A program made the position numbers and the translations under genes. Below are positions 42,982 through 51,648 of a DNA stretch of 62,681 nucleotides, piece by piece. The stretch is from positions 1-62,681 of the forward strand of contig DAIQNX010000018.1 of the NCBI GenBank assembly GCA_036788195.1, read 5' to 3'. The first letter of the stretch is position 1. The number at the start of each line of letters is the position of its first letter. This DNA comes from CALFXN01 sp937957815 (GTDB lineage: Bacteria; Synergistota; Synergistia; Synergistales; Aminobacteriaceae). The notes beneath the pieces are model-generated. The model was not told the origin of the DNA, searched no databases, and saw nothing but the letters and a program-made list of their open reading frames with translations.

Positions 42982-44376
42982 CTATACCTTCAGTTTGCCC
43001 GAATGCCGCTTCTCGTCGAAATCCTTGACGAGTCTGCGCAGCTCTCCGGAGAGCAGAAGGAGCGCGATCAGGTTGGGGATCGCCATCAGGCCGTTGAGCG
43101 TGTCCGCGAGATCCCAGAGGTGGGACAGGAACTGCGCCCCGTTTCCGAGGATATCGCCGCCTGCGGCGCCGAGGATGATGAACGCGATCCAGAGAAGCTT
43201 CATAACGGGAATGATCTTGAGTCCGAAAATGTAGACTGCCGCTGTCTCGCCGTACCAGTACCAGCCAAGGATCGTCGAGAAGGCGAACAGCGCGAGGCCG
43301 ACGGAGAGGATCATCGTTCCGGTTCCGCCGAGAACCGACTGGAAGGCCACGAGCGACAGTTTCGCGCCGGAGAGTTCGGGCTGCCCGGTCAGGACGCCGC
43401 TCGTAAGGATCGCAAGAGCCGTGAGGGAGCAAATGACGATCGTATCGGTGAAGACTTCGAAGAGACCGTACATGCCCTGCCGCATGGGATGGTCGACGAC
43501 CGCGGTCGCGTGAACCATGGGAGCGGAGCCGAGGCCGGCTTCGTTCGAGAAGACGCCGCGAGCGATACCCTTGGTCAGCGCGACCTTGACACTCCAGCCG
43601 GCGATGGCGCCCGGAAGGGCCATCGGATCGGAGAAGGCGAATTTGACCGCATTCCCAATCGCCGTGGGAATTTCAGCGGCGTGCGAGAAGACGACCAGGA
43701 TCCCTCCGACGATGTAGAAAATCGCCATGAACGGGACGAGGTAGGTCGTTACGTCGGAGATCCGCTTCAGTCCGCCCATGATGACGAGCGCTGTCAGAAC
43801 CGCGACGATGATTCCCGTGTAGAGATTCGGAATCCCGAAGCCCATGTTGAAGCCTTCGGCCGTGGAGTTCGCCTGGACGGCGCAGCCGATCCCGAAGGAG
43901 GCGAGGAATGCGAAGAGGGCGAAGAGCCACGCGAGCCACTTCTGGCCGGCTCCCTTGTCGAGGATGTACATTGTGCCGCCGCGCCAGTTGCCGTCTTCAT
44001 CCTTCTCGCGGAAACGGACCGCGAGCGCGACTTCGCACATCTTCGTCGTCATGCCGAATACTGCGGAAACGAGCATCCAGAAGAGAGCGCCGGGACCGCC
44101 GAGGTGAAGAGCCGTTGCGACACCGGCGATGTTGCCGGTTCCGACCGTGGCCGCAAGTGCGGTGGAAAGGGCTGCGAAGGAGGAGATGGCGCCTTCTCCC
44201 TCTTTCTTCTTGCCGAGATTGCCGAAGACTTCCTTGAACATAAGACCGAAGTACCTGAGCTGCGGAAGGCCGAGGATGAGGGTGAGATACACGCCCGTAC
44301 CGACGAGGAGTGTCAGCATCCAGGGTCCCCAGACGATACCGTTGATAACACCGTTAATCTTCATGATTTGTTCCAT
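42982..44376 (-). CDS. Sodium:alanine/glycine symporter (AGCS family)
   Basis: The 464-residue membrane protein belongs to the alanine/glycine:cation symporter family. About eleven membrane helices are visible. The family stretch ATVGTGNIAGVATALHLGGP (about residues 75-94) and GALFWMLVSAVFGMTTKM follow near the N-terminus, and EAGLGSAPMVHATA (about 277-290) is the second signature. ATG at 44376 follows GGGGGA. It is downstream of the grd genes and could bring in glycine or alanine. Its leader (44392-44504) appears structured. Confidence 0.94.
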   Translation of the reverse strand: MEQIMKINGVINGIVWGPWMLTLLVGTGVYLTLILGLPQLRYFGLMFKEVFGNLGKKKEGEGAISSFAALSTALAATVGTGNIAGVATALHLGGPGALFWMLVSAVFGMTTKMCEVALAVRFREKDEDGNWRGGTMYILDKGAGQKWLAWLFALFAFLASFGIGCAVQANSTAEGFNMGFGIPNLYTGIIVAVLTALVIMGGLKRISDVTTYLVPFMAIFYIVGGILVVFSHAAEIPTAIGNAVKFAFSDPMALPGAIAGWSVKVALTKGIARGVFSNEAGLGSAPMVHATAVVDHPMRQGMYGLFEVFTDTIVICSLTALAILTSGVLTGQPELSGAKLSLVAFQSVLGGTGTMILSVGLALFAFSTILGWYWYGETAAVYIFGLKIIPVMKLLWIAFIILGAAGGDILGNGAQFLSHLWDLADTLNGLMAIPNLIALLLLSGELRRLVKDFDEKRHSGKLKV

Positions 44377-44391
44377 TGATGCGATTCCCCC

Positions 44392-44504
44392 TTATCTTTT
44401 CTGACCTGATTCCCCCATAACGCACATCATGAGGGAGACTTCCCCCTTTTCGAGAACACCCATTGCAGGTATTTCGAGCGCTGCCTGGTACACAGAAAAG
44501 ATAA
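44392..44504 (-). promoter_or_regulatory. Structured leader, possible cis-regulatory RNA of the symporter
   Basis: On the minus strand a 12-base TTATCTTTTCTG is followed about 90 bases later by its exact complement CAGAAAAGATAA, which ends just before the GGGGGA ribosome-binding site of the symporter. Inside are smaller stems (GCAG/CTGC, GGGGGA-AGTC-TCCCTC) and a repeat GGGGGAATC on both sides of the closing strand (plus-strand coordinates 44383-44391 and 44408-44416). This would allow a switch exposing or hiding the ribosome-binding site. I recognise no riboswitch class; the element is inferred by pairing only. Confidence 0.45.
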
Positions 44505-44522
44505 AAACCGCTCCGTTTATTT

Positions 44523-44538
44523 CAATTTTCCATACCAC
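44523..44538 (+). repeat. Direct repeat copy 1 upstream of the symporter
   Basis: CAATTTTCCATACCAC matches the copy at 44557-44573 except for one inserted T and one transition. Their starts are 34 bases apart, about three helical turns, in the symporter upstream region, so they may be operator half-sites. Confidence 0.6.
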
Positions 44539-44556
44539 TCCCCTCTCTGATCATTA

Positions 44557-44573
44557 CAATTTTTCCGTACCAC
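44557..44573 (+). repeat. Direct repeat copy 2 upstream of the symporter
   Basis: CAATTTTTCCGTACCAC, near-identical to the copy at 44523-44538. It lies just inside the start site predicted from the extended -10 at 44581-44589. Confidence 0.6.
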
Positions 44574-44580
44574 TATGAAC

Positions 44581-44589
44581 ATTCTATCA
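44581..44589 (-). promoter_or_regulatory. Possible extended -10 promoter for the symporter
   Basis: On the minus strand TGATAGAAT is an extended -10 element; no good -35 is visible. A start near 44574 would give a leader of about 200 bases that includes both direct repeats and the structured element. A competing promoter, TTGAAA-16-TATCTT inside 44500-44527, would shorten the leader. Confidence 0.35.
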
Positions 44590-44608
44590 CAATATCGCGT
44601 TTCACCGA

Positions 44609-44644
44609 ATGGACGGCGAAGACTTCAGGAGCTTCGCCGTCCAT
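44609..44644 (-). terminator. Hairpin after grdD
   Basis: ATGGACGGCGAAG / CTTCGCCGTCCAT is a perfect 13-base-pair stem with a ten-base loop, starting 12 bases after the grdD stop. There is no U-tract, so some read-through into the symporter is possible. Confidence 0.65.
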
Positions 44645-44655
44645 CATTCAGAACT

Positions 44656-45807
44656 CTACAGATATCCATTCTCCTTCAGGATCGCCTTCGCCGTCCCGAC
44701 ATTCCGCGCCGCGAGTTTGACGACGGGACCCGTGCATCCCATCGCAGACTCGGCGTAGATCTTCCGCTGCCAGAGGACGCGCACGGCGTCCTCGATCGAA
44801 AGGACATCGATTCCGTGTATTTCGTCGTCGGTCGGTTCGGCCGGAGGAGGAACGATTTTCTCTTCCGGAGAGACAGCCTTCGGGGCAAGATCGGCGATGA
44901 CCGCGTCGAGCCCAGCCTTCCGGGCGGAGGCGAGTTCGGCCGCGACACTGGCCGGAAGACCGCCCCTGACGGCCGCCGCGTTGAACGCGATCGCGTTCGC
45001 GATGACGGGAGCCCCCGACGCGCGGGAGATGATCGAAATCACGTGCGGCCATCCGTCGCCGCACGAAGGACCGTAGCCCCATCCGAGGGACTCGAAGGAA
45101 CCGCCGGTCGAATACGACGAGAACATCTTCATCAGCACGTTGCCCGTGAGCGTATCGGTAACGCAGATATCGACCGCGCCGGCGAGGATGTCGTTTCCGC
45201 GAAGGACGGCGCCTCCGTCCTTGCGGACGCTCGAGCCGAACGTAATGTCGTATCCCGAGTCCTTCAGCTTCGAAAGCGCCCTGAAGACGAGCTGCGCTCC
45301 CTCGACGTTGAGGATCCCGAGAGTCGGGTTCCGCTTGCCGGTCGCCTTCGCGACGGCAATGCCGTAGATGGCGTTCCGGAGCATCGCCTCGGTGCGGAGA
45401 ATCGCCGACGTTCCCGTCGACGAGGCGACAATCATGTCTTTGCCCCGCGCGGGCGTCAGGACGCGACCGATCGTCGTCACGCCCATCGGGAACGGATAGT
45501 GCAACGCAACGGCGCCTTCGATCCGTTTTTCGCGAAGCGCCGTTTCCATAGCCTTCGCGATATCCGCGTCGCAGTCTCCCGTCTCGATCCATTCGAGGTC
45601 GTCGTACCCGGCAACCCTCGGCCCGATCATGACGACCCGCACCGATCCGGTCGTCTCCTGGGCGAGGCGGCCGCCGTTCGCGAGCTCCTCCGCTCCGAGT
45701 TCGCTGCCGTGGGCCATGAGGCCGATACGGACCTTCGGACCGCCGCTTCCGGCCGCTTCGACAATATCGGCGAGAGCCTCGCCGATCAGTTTCTTCACTT
45801 CCGACAT
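44656..45807 (-). CDS. grdD: Glycine reductase complex protein C, subunit GrdD
   Basis: GrdC and GrdD together form protein C, which converts the selenium-bound carboxymethyl group delivered by GrdA into an acetyl thioester and releases acetyl phosphate. The 383-residue GrdD is PlsX-like, with KVRIGLMAHGSELGAEEL at the N-terminus, DMIVASSTGTSAILRTEAML (about residues 125-144) and YAESAMGCTGPVVKLAARNV near the C-terminus, whose cysteine is a candidate catalytic residue. It is the last grd gene, 14 bases after grdC. Confidence 0.95.
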   Translation of the reverse strand: MSEVKKLIGEALADIVEAAGSGGPKVRIGLMAHGSELGAEELANGGRLAQETTGSVRVVMIGPRVAGYDDLEWIETGDCDADIAKAMETALREKRIEGAVALHYPFPMGVTTIGRVLTPARGKDMIVASSTGTSAILRTEAMLRNAIYGIAVAKATGKRNPTLGILNVEGAQLVFRALSKLKDSGYDITFGSSVRKDGGAVLRGNDILAGAVDICVTDTLTGNVLMKMFSSYSTGGSFESLGWGYGPSCGDGWPHVISIISRASGAPVIANAIAFNAAAVRGGLPASVAAELASARKAGLDAVIADLAPKAVSPEEKIVPPPAEPTDDEIHGIDVLSIEDAVRVLWQRKIYAESAMGCTGPVVKLAARNVGTAKAILKENGYL

Positions 45808-45821
45808 GCCGACCCCGCCCT

Positions 45822-47351
45822 TCAGTTCAGCTTGCCCGCGAGTTCCGAAAGCGTTTCGAGAAGAAGGGCCCTGATCTCGTCCTTGCTGACCGCAGCGGCC
45901 TTCGCGGTTCCGCTGCTCTTTTCGATGAGGAACGACGCACCGTCAGCCAGATTCGTCAGACGCGCCAGGAAGAGGCTTCCCTTGCCGATGATCATCGCGC
46001 GGTTCATGGTTCCGTCGCGGATCGCGTCGCACGCGTGTCCGATGAACGGAACGCCCGAAGGAATGTGCCCCTGCGTATGCGCGAACCCCGTGACGCCCTT
46101 CTGTTTCACGAATGTCATCATGTCGGCTTTTTCGACGGCTTTCTTCATGACCGCAAGCGCTGCGATCATCTTGATGTTCGCGAGCGGGACGTCGCCGGCT
46201 CCGGCGGGAAGGGTGATCTCGTTGTCGTGGAGTTCGGCGGCGTACTTGTCGACATCGTTGAAGGTCAGTCCCAGCTTCTCGAGCGGTTCGAGAACGAGCG
46301 CCGACGTGATCGCCTGCGGCGCCGATCCCGCTCCGACGGTATGCTTTCCGATGGCGTCCAGCCGCATGACGGGATTGGTCCCGTCGTCGGGGACGAGGAG
46401 AACCGCGAAATTCCCGAGGCAATCCTCGAGCGCCGGCATCTCCTTCTTGACGTGGTCCCGGCCGTTCATGAACAGCTTGGGGATCGCTCCGCCCGCAACG
46501 ACGACGCAATTCTTTCTCGTGCCGGCGGCGACCTGCGACGCGGCGGCGATCATCGCGTTGACGGGCCCCGCGCAGAAACCGCGCACGTCGCATCCGGACG
46601 CGTTGACGCATCCGGCAATCTCGGCGACCGCTTTCGCGAAGTTTCCGCCCGCGCGCTGGTTCATGTCCCCTGCGCCCTCTTCGGAGCATTCGATCACGAA
46701 ATCGACGTCCCTCGGATCCATGCCCGTGTTCTTCAGGAGGTGCAGCAGGGCGAGAACGCCGCCCGCCTTGCACGCAAGGTTTTCGAGAAGGACGTAGGCG
46801 AAGAGGCAGTCGTCGACTTCGTGACCGTTCCGCGCGCATCCGACGATCTTTCCGTCCGAGTAGAGCGCGCGCGCTTTCTTCCCGGAGATTTCGGCATCTA
46901 TTTCCGAACTGTCGTGTCCGGCTTCCAGACGGGCAAGGAGTGCCTCCGTCATGACGGGATTCGTCGAGAGCTTCTCCCGGACGGACGCGGCAAAGGATTT
47001 CTCGAGCCAGATGATATCGAAGACGTCGCATATATCGACAAGTCCGAGGAATTCGTCCTCGGGCATGATCTCTCCGTATTTCCCGTACCGCTTCGCTCCG
47101 GCGACGCGGTTGACGTACCAGGGCTGCGGTTGCTTTTCGAGCGCCTCCAGGGAAATACCGCCGATATACGCCTGGTTCGGGGCGTAGTCCTTCGCCTCTT
47201 CGTACGTTTGCACATGCTCCGGCAGTTTGGCCAGGAATTCCGACGCTCCCTTCGTCTCGTGCTCGACGAAAGGCGTGTTGCCATAGTGCAGTCCGAGTTC
47301 CGGGGCATGGTTCAGACAATAGGCGTATCCCTTGATTCCGACGCTGCTCAT
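45822..47351 (-). CDS. grdC: Glycine reductase complex protein C, subunit GrdC
   Basis: The 509-residue protein is the beta-type subunit of protein C. It has a KAS III/thiolase-like domain; DVRGFCAGPVNAMIAAASQV (about residues 258-277) contains a candidate acyl-binding cysteine, and RNCVVVAGGAIPKLFMNGRD follows. The N-terminal segment starting IKGYAYCLNHAPELGLHYGN is typical of GrdC. The ATG at 47351 has GGAGG upstream. It is about 100 bases downstream of grdB, with a hairpin in the spacer. Confidence 0.95.
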   Translation of the reverse strand: MSSVGIKGYAYCLNHAPELGLHYGNTPFVEHETKGASEFLAKLPEHVQTYEEAKDYAPNQAYIGGISLEALEKQPQPWYVNRVAGAKRYGKYGEIMPEDEFLGLVDICDVFDIIWLEKSFAASVREKLSTNPVMTEALLARLEAGHDSSEIDAEISGKKARALYSDGKIVGCARNGHEVDDCLFAYVLLENLACKAGGVLALLHLLKNTGMDPRDVDFVIECSEEGAGDMNQRAGGNFAKAVAEIAGCVNASGCDVRGFCAGPVNAMIAAASQVAAGTRKNCVVVAGGAIPKLFMNGRDHVKKEMPALEDCLGNFAVLLVPDDGTNPVMRLDAIGKHTVGAGSAPQAITSALVLEPLEKLGLTFNDVDKYAAELHDNEITLPAGAGDVPLANIKMIAALAVMKKAVEKADMMTFVKQKGVTGFAHTQGHIPSGVPFIGHACDAIRDGTMNRAMIIGKGSLFLARLTNLADGASFLIEKSSGTAKAAAVSKDEIRALLLETLSELAGKLN

Positions 47352-47415
47352 ACCTCAAAAAACCTCCTCGTTGTTCAACGCTTCCCCCTTCCGGGGGATT
47401 TCCTTCGCAAGTAGA

Positions 47416-47442
47416 AGGCCCAGGGCGACATGCCCCGGGCCT
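47416..47442 (-). terminator. Hairpin between grdB and grdC
   Basis: AGGCCC-GGGC / GCCC-GGGCCT with one mismatch and a five-base loop lies 13 bases after the grdB stop. It may be a processing or partial-termination site that sets relative expression; no U-tract follows. Confidence 0.5.
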
Positions 47443-47454
47443 CGAATTGCGCAA

Positions 47455-48762
47455 TCAGTCGGTAAAGACAGTCTGCTCGCTGATCTCGGTCTGAAGCGCC
47501 TTGAGAGCCTTCATGACGAGACGGCGACGAAGTTCCTTCTCTTCTTCCGCGGGTTTCGTGGGATCGCCGAGGGGATGCGGGATGGCGACCGCCGGAACGA
47601 TACGGTTGGCTCCAACCGTGAGGGAAATGGGAACTATGGTGCAGACGTGAACGACCGGGAGACCTGCTCTTTCGATTTCCTTGACCATCGTTGCGCCGCA
47701 ACGAGTGCAGGTTCCTCAGGTGGATGTCAGGATAACGGCCGTCACTCCGTCAGCGATCAGCCTTCGCGCGATCTCCGCGCCGAACTTCTTCGCGCTGGCG
47801 ACGGCGGTTCCGTTTCCGACGGTGGTATAGAACTTCTCGTGGAGCTTCTTGAAGACGCCCTGCTTCTCGAATTCGCGAAGGACGTCGACGGGAAGCACGC
47901 GGTCGGCGTCCTGGCACGCGTAAGTCGCGTCGTATCCGCCGTGCGCGGTCTCGTACTTCTCGGCCGTGAGATCCATGACGCCGGCGATCGAGTACTCGCC
48001 GAACTTGCTGGCGCTGGACGCCTCGATGTGGTCCGGGTTGCCCTTCGGGCAGATTCCGCCCGACGTGACGAGCGCGACGACCGCGTTCTTCATGTCCTTG
48101 ACGGCCGGATTCGGCGCAACGCGGTCGAACACGGGCATCGGGTACTCCGTCGTGAAGGGCTGCCCCTTCATCTTGGAGACGAACATGTCGACGCAACGGT
48201 CGGCGGCGAGTTTGTCGTAGAACTTGTTCTTGCGGATGCCGCGCTCGATGTAGCCCTCTTCTTTCGGGGTTCCGAGTTTTTCACCCTTAAGGAGCTTCAG
48301 GACGAGCTTCGCCATCGCCGGAGCGGCGTTCTTCATTCCGGCGGCGCTGTCCGCGGTCTCGACGATATATCCGAACTTCTTGTACATCTCCGCGCCGGGG
48401 TTCTCGGGATACATCCCGGAGACGACCGGAATTCCGAGTTCCTTGGAAACGACCTCCAGGATTCCGCCGCATGCCGTGCCGTAACGGCCGGCGTTGAACG
48501 CCGGTCCGGCGACGACCGCGTCGGGCTTGTATTTTTTGATCATCTCGATGATCGTGGCTTTCGCAGCATCCATATTGGAAGCGAAATACGAGTCACCGCA
48601 GATAACCGTCGCGACGATCTGCGCGTCAGCACCAAAAGCGGCCTTCAGGGCCATTCCGGGGCCGACGACGCTCTCGCGCACCTCCGGCTTGTAATCGGCT
48701 TTTTCTTCTCCTCCGATACCGGCATAGAACTGGTTGATATAGTGAACGATACGGAAAGACAT
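47455..48762 (-). CDS. grdB: Glycine reductase substrate-specific selenoprotein GrdB
   Basis: GrdB is the selenoprotein of protein B; it activates glycine as a Schiff base via its pyruvoyl partner GrdE. The reading frame is interrupted by TGA at 47716-47718, which is selenocysteine 349: the context is TSTUGTCTRCG, the canonical GrdB UxxCxxC motif. Reading through gives 435 residues, the normal length. The 85 residues after the UGA (MVKEIERAGLPVVHVCTIVP ...) are clearly GrdB, so an annotation ending at the UGA would be wrong. ATG at 48762 has AGGAGG. Confidence 0.97.
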
Positions 48763-48788
48763 TCGTAAACCTCCTTTCCTCGTGGAGT

Positions 48789-49265
48789 CTACAGCTTGTA
48801 TTGGCTGAACTGCTCGCGTATTTCCTTGACCGACGCCGCGAGGGCTTCCGGATCAAGGACCATCTCCATCATGCTGATCTGCTCTTCCCATGCGGCAGCG
48901 TCAGCTTCGGCGCGAATCTCGGAATCGAATACGTGATACACGGCGAGTCCCAACGGGACTCCAGCCAGCGGACCTGCATATGTCGGATCGCCGTTCGATA
49001 CGGTCTCCGCGTAGATCCCGGCGCCTTCGGCGTCGGAGGATCCGAGGATGACCACGGTGTTTTCGGCTCCGAACTTCTCAGCGGCGTCCTTGATGCGCTG
49101 CTGATTCTGCAGATCCATGGCTCCCGCAGCCGTTCAGACGAAGCACTCGGTCACCGAAAAGACGATCTCGGCGCCGCTGTTTTTCAAGCATGCTTCCATG
49201 GCGGGTCCGGGAACGCCGTCGCGCTCTCCCAGAAGAAGCAATTTCTTTCCGGCCAGTTTGCCCAT
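48789..49265 (-). CDS. grdA: Glycine reductase selenoprotein A
   Basis: GrdA carries the carboxymethyl group as a selenoether between protein B and protein C. The frame has TGA at 49134-49136, selenocysteine 44, in the motif CFVUTAAGAMDL, identical in type to known GrdA proteins. The complete protein has 158 residues from ATG at 49265, preceded by AGAGGAGG. The N-terminal 44 codons (MGKLAGKKLLLLGERDGVPG ...) would be lost in an annotation that treats UGA as a stop. Confidence 0.97.
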
Positions 49266-49322
49266 GCTGTGCACCTCCTCTTTCAGATTTATGAAGAACC
49301 TCTTCGTAAAGCGGTTCCGTTC

Positions 49323-50609
49323 CTAGATCGTGTACGCTCCGAGCTTCGTGTAGCCGAGCTCGCTGGTCGCGCCGGTGATGGCCTGAAGCTCGACCGTGAT
49401 CGTTCCGTCGGCGGCGAGGGATCCCTGCCAGCCGCCCGCGATGACGTTCGCTTCCTGCGGGAATCCGATGACCGTCTTCATCGGCGGCAGAACGATGACT
49501 TCGTTCGCGTTCCCGGCCGTGACGCAGGCGTCGCCTTCCTTGCAGGAATCCGCAAGGGACTGGCTCGCGCCGTCCTGTCCGGCGTATTCGTCGGTGAGGA
49601 GACAGGTCTTGATGCCGGCCCGCTCGGCCTTCCAGCAGTTCATGATGAGATCGGCGTCCGGGTTCCCGAAGCCTTCCTCCGTGATGACGATGCCGTCGAC
49701 GCCGAGCATCTTCGCGAGCTTGATCGCGTAGGAGGAACTCCGGCGCTTGTCGGCGAGCGTGACGTTCTCGTTCGTGACGATGCAGCCGACGAAGTTGAAG
49801 TCCTTGCCGTGATGCCGGAACATCGCATCGATGACCGGATTGTTCTGGTGCGAGTAGGTGTTGTTCTTGTCGCAGGCGGACACGCAGTTTCCGGACGCGA
49901 TCGCGCCGTCCATGACCTCGGTCGGGCTGATCAGCGTCGGAAGGATCTTCTTGACGTCAACGCCGTAGAGCCACGTGTCGTGAAGGAGTCCCTGCGTCTG
50001 GAGCATATAGAGGTACGCGACCTTCGGAAGCGCGGGATGAGCATGCATCGCGTCCTTGAGGTTCGCGAACTCGAAGCTCTCGACCGCGTCGGCCTTCGCG
50101 TCCTTGCAGCACTCGGCGAGGTATTTCGCGGTCTTCAGGCCTGCGACGCGGCACGCGGCCTCGTGCTCGTGCTTCTCGAGATCCTTGACGGGTTCGAGAA
50201 CCAGCACGACATTGTTCGTCTTCGAATAGGGCGTATAGTCCGCACCCGGTCCCTGCATATCGATGATGCCTTCCTGGAACCGGACGATCTGGCCGGTCGT
50301 CACGACCGCGGCGCCCTTGAGGACAAGCGTCTTTCCCTCGCCGACCGTTTCGACGTCGCTGACCATTCCAGGGAAGACCTGACCGGAGCCCTCGAGCTTG
50401 AAGCGGGGTTCGATGACATCCTTGACCGGAAGAATTCGGACACTTTCGCCGGGCATCGCAAACGCGATGTCAACCTTGGCGAGACGCTCGTCTGCGGAAA
50501 GCATCTTCACGAGCTCTTCCTTGTTGACGTAGAGAACGCCGCCTTCGACGCGCGTTTTGTTTCCCCATGCGAGTTTCGTTACGTGTACCTTGTGCAGTTC
50601 AAGTTTCAA
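49323..50609 (-). CDS. grdE: Glycine reductase protein B pyruvoyl-forming proprotein GrdE
   Basis: GrdE is made as a 428-residue proprotein. Cleavage before Cys242 (ASGNCVSACDKNNTYSHQNN) generates two chains and a pyruvoyl group that binds glycine. The N-terminal MKLELHKVHVTKLAWGNKTR is typical of the family, and the C-terminal chain includes GCIVTNENVTLADKRRSSSY. The normal length and the position between trxA and grdA match known glycine reductase operons. Confidence 0.97.
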   Translation of the reverse strand: MKLELHKVHVTKLAWGNKTRVEGGVLYVNKEELVKMLSADERLAKVDIAFAMPGESVRILPVKDVIEPRFKLEGSGQVFPGMVSDVETVGEGKTLVLKGAAVVTTGQIVRFQEGIIDMQGPGADYTPYSKTNNVVLVLEPVKDLEKHEHEAACRVAGLKTAKYLAECCKDAKADAVESFEFANLKDAMHAHPALPKVAYLYMLQTQGLLHDTWLYGVDVKKILPTLISPTEVMDGAIASGNCVSACDKNNTYSHQNNPVIDAMFRHHGKDFNFVGCIVTNENVTLADKRRSSSYAIKLAKMLGVDGIVITEEGFGNPDADLIMNCWKAERAGIKTCLLTDEYAGQDGASQSLADSCKEGDACVTAGNANEVIVLPPMKTVIGFPQEANVIAGGWQGSLAADGTITVELQAITGATSELGYTKLGAYTI

Positions 50610-50637
50610 TGCAATTCCCCCCTTTGTTCTCCTGCAG

Positions 50638-50955
50638 TTACAGAAGAGCCTCGACGTTTTCCCGAATCTTTTCGAGGGTCACGTCCGGACCGCTGATGCG
50701 CGCGACCTCGGCACCTCCCTTCCAGAAAAGAAATGTGGGAAGCCCCATGACTTTGTTCGCAATGGCCACGCGACGGTTTTCGGAAACGTTCACCGAAGTG
50801 AATTTCACCTTTCCTTCGTACTCCTCGGCCATCTTGTGGACGTTCGGAAGAAGTGCCATACAGGGACCGCACTTCGGCCCCCAGAAATCGACGAGCACCG
50901 GGAGCGTACTTTCCTTGACCTCCGCATCGAAGTTGTCCTTGGTAAGTTCAATCAT
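50638..50955 (-). CDS. trxA: Thioredoxin of the glycine reductase operon
   Basis: The 105-residue thioredoxin has active site WGPKCGPC (cysteines 29 and 32) and the cis-Pro loop GLPTFLFWKGG. It is the likely electron donor to glycine reductase. The active site lacks the usual WAxW context, as is common in grd-associated thioredoxins. ATG at 50955 follows AGGAGG; the GTG at 50967 is too close to it. It overlaps the grdX stop by eight bases. No thioredoxin reductase gene is in the window. Confidence 0.94.
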   Translation of the reverse strand: MIELTKDNFDAEVKESTLPVLVDFWGPKCGPCMALLPNVHKMAEEYEGKVKFTSVNVSENRRVAIANKVMGLPTFLFWKGGAEVARISGPDVTLEKIRENVEALL

Positions 50956-51385
50956 TTGTCGGTTCACCTCCTTTCGGAATCATCGTCACACCGAAACGCA
51001 GGAGTCCCAGGCTTTCGAGACTGCTCCGCATCAGTTCGGACTCGACAAAGGCGTAATCGGACGCGATGAAGTCCGGCAGCGAATCCGCACGCGCGAGACG
51101 TTCGAAACACGACCGATAGATTCCGAGAGCGTTTTCGATCAGAGAAAGAGAGTATTCGTCGACAGGATGGGGATCGGAAAAGATCCGAAGGACGACGGAA
51201 CGATACGGCTGCTGGTAGGGGCGCAAGTTTCCGCACAACGGATGCGTCAAAATTTCCGCACCCTTATGGACGTAATCACGGACCCCGATGAGAACATCAA
51301 ACGAAGAGCCTTCGACGAAATCGATCTCGTCGACCCGGCCCTTATACGATACATTATTGGACACCAAAAGACATCGGCTGCTCAA
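50948..51385 (-). CDS. grdX: GrdX family protein
   Basis: The 145-residue protein is the small GrdX family member found at the head of glycine/sarcosine/betaine reductase operons; its biochemical role is unknown. LLVSNNVSYKGRVDEIDFVE and DVLIGVRDYVHKGAEILTHP are family features. The TTG start at 51385 follows AGGAGG by seven bases. It is the first gene downstream of the glycine riboswitch and ends overlapping trxA. Confidence 0.93.
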   Translation of the reverse strand: MSSRCLLVSNNVSYKGRVDEIDFVEGSSFDVLIGVRDYVHKGAEILTHPLCGNLRPYQQPYRSVVLRIFSDPHPVDEYSLSLIENALGIYRSCFERLARADSLPDFIASDYAFVESELMRSSLESLGLLRFGVTMIPKGGEPTND

Positions 51386-51451
51386 TACACTGCCTCCTCA
51401 TTCGCAGCGATTGAAGCATCTCTGTCAATGGCGCTCCAGAGACCCGTCCAG

Positions 51452-51552
51452 CCGTAATCCTTTTGCCTGAGAGTTTCAGCTCTCCGCTTGCTGGCGAAGC
51501 GTTGCCCCTTCGGCGTCCCGGACGCACTTTCCGTTCGGGCACTCTCTTACGG
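51452..51552 (-). promoter_or_regulatory. Glycine riboswitch (single aptamer)
   Basis: On the minus strand the closing stem CCGTAA (51547-51552) pairs with TTACGG (51452-51457). Inside are the conserved blocks GAGAG, CGCCGAAGGGGCAACGC and AAACTCTCAGGCAAAAGGA, the glycine aptamer signature. Only one aptamer is present; the flank GGGTCTCTGGAGCG after it may be the usual helper (ghost) stem. It lies between the promoter and grdX, so glycine should control grd expression, probably as an on-switch. Confidence 0.96.
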
Positions 51553-51576
51553 CTTTCAACCGGACATTCAGCTGAA

Positions 51577-51604
51577 ATTCTACACGAAGCGGGGTTTTCG
51601 TCAA
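51577..51604 (-). promoter_or_regulatory. Promoter of the glycine reductase operon
   Basis: On the minus strand TTGACG (51599-51604) and TAGAAT (51577-51582) are separated by 16 bases. Transcription would start about 20 bases before the riboswitch. Confidence 0.85.
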
Positions 51605-51648
51605 GTACATGTGAACCGTTCGACAATGTCGGGAACCCATCGCGGATT

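Noticed and set aside
47716..48762. grdB as a pseudogene broken by a stop codon
   Set aside because: The UGA is in the canonical selenocysteine context and the frame continues with conserved GrdB sequence.
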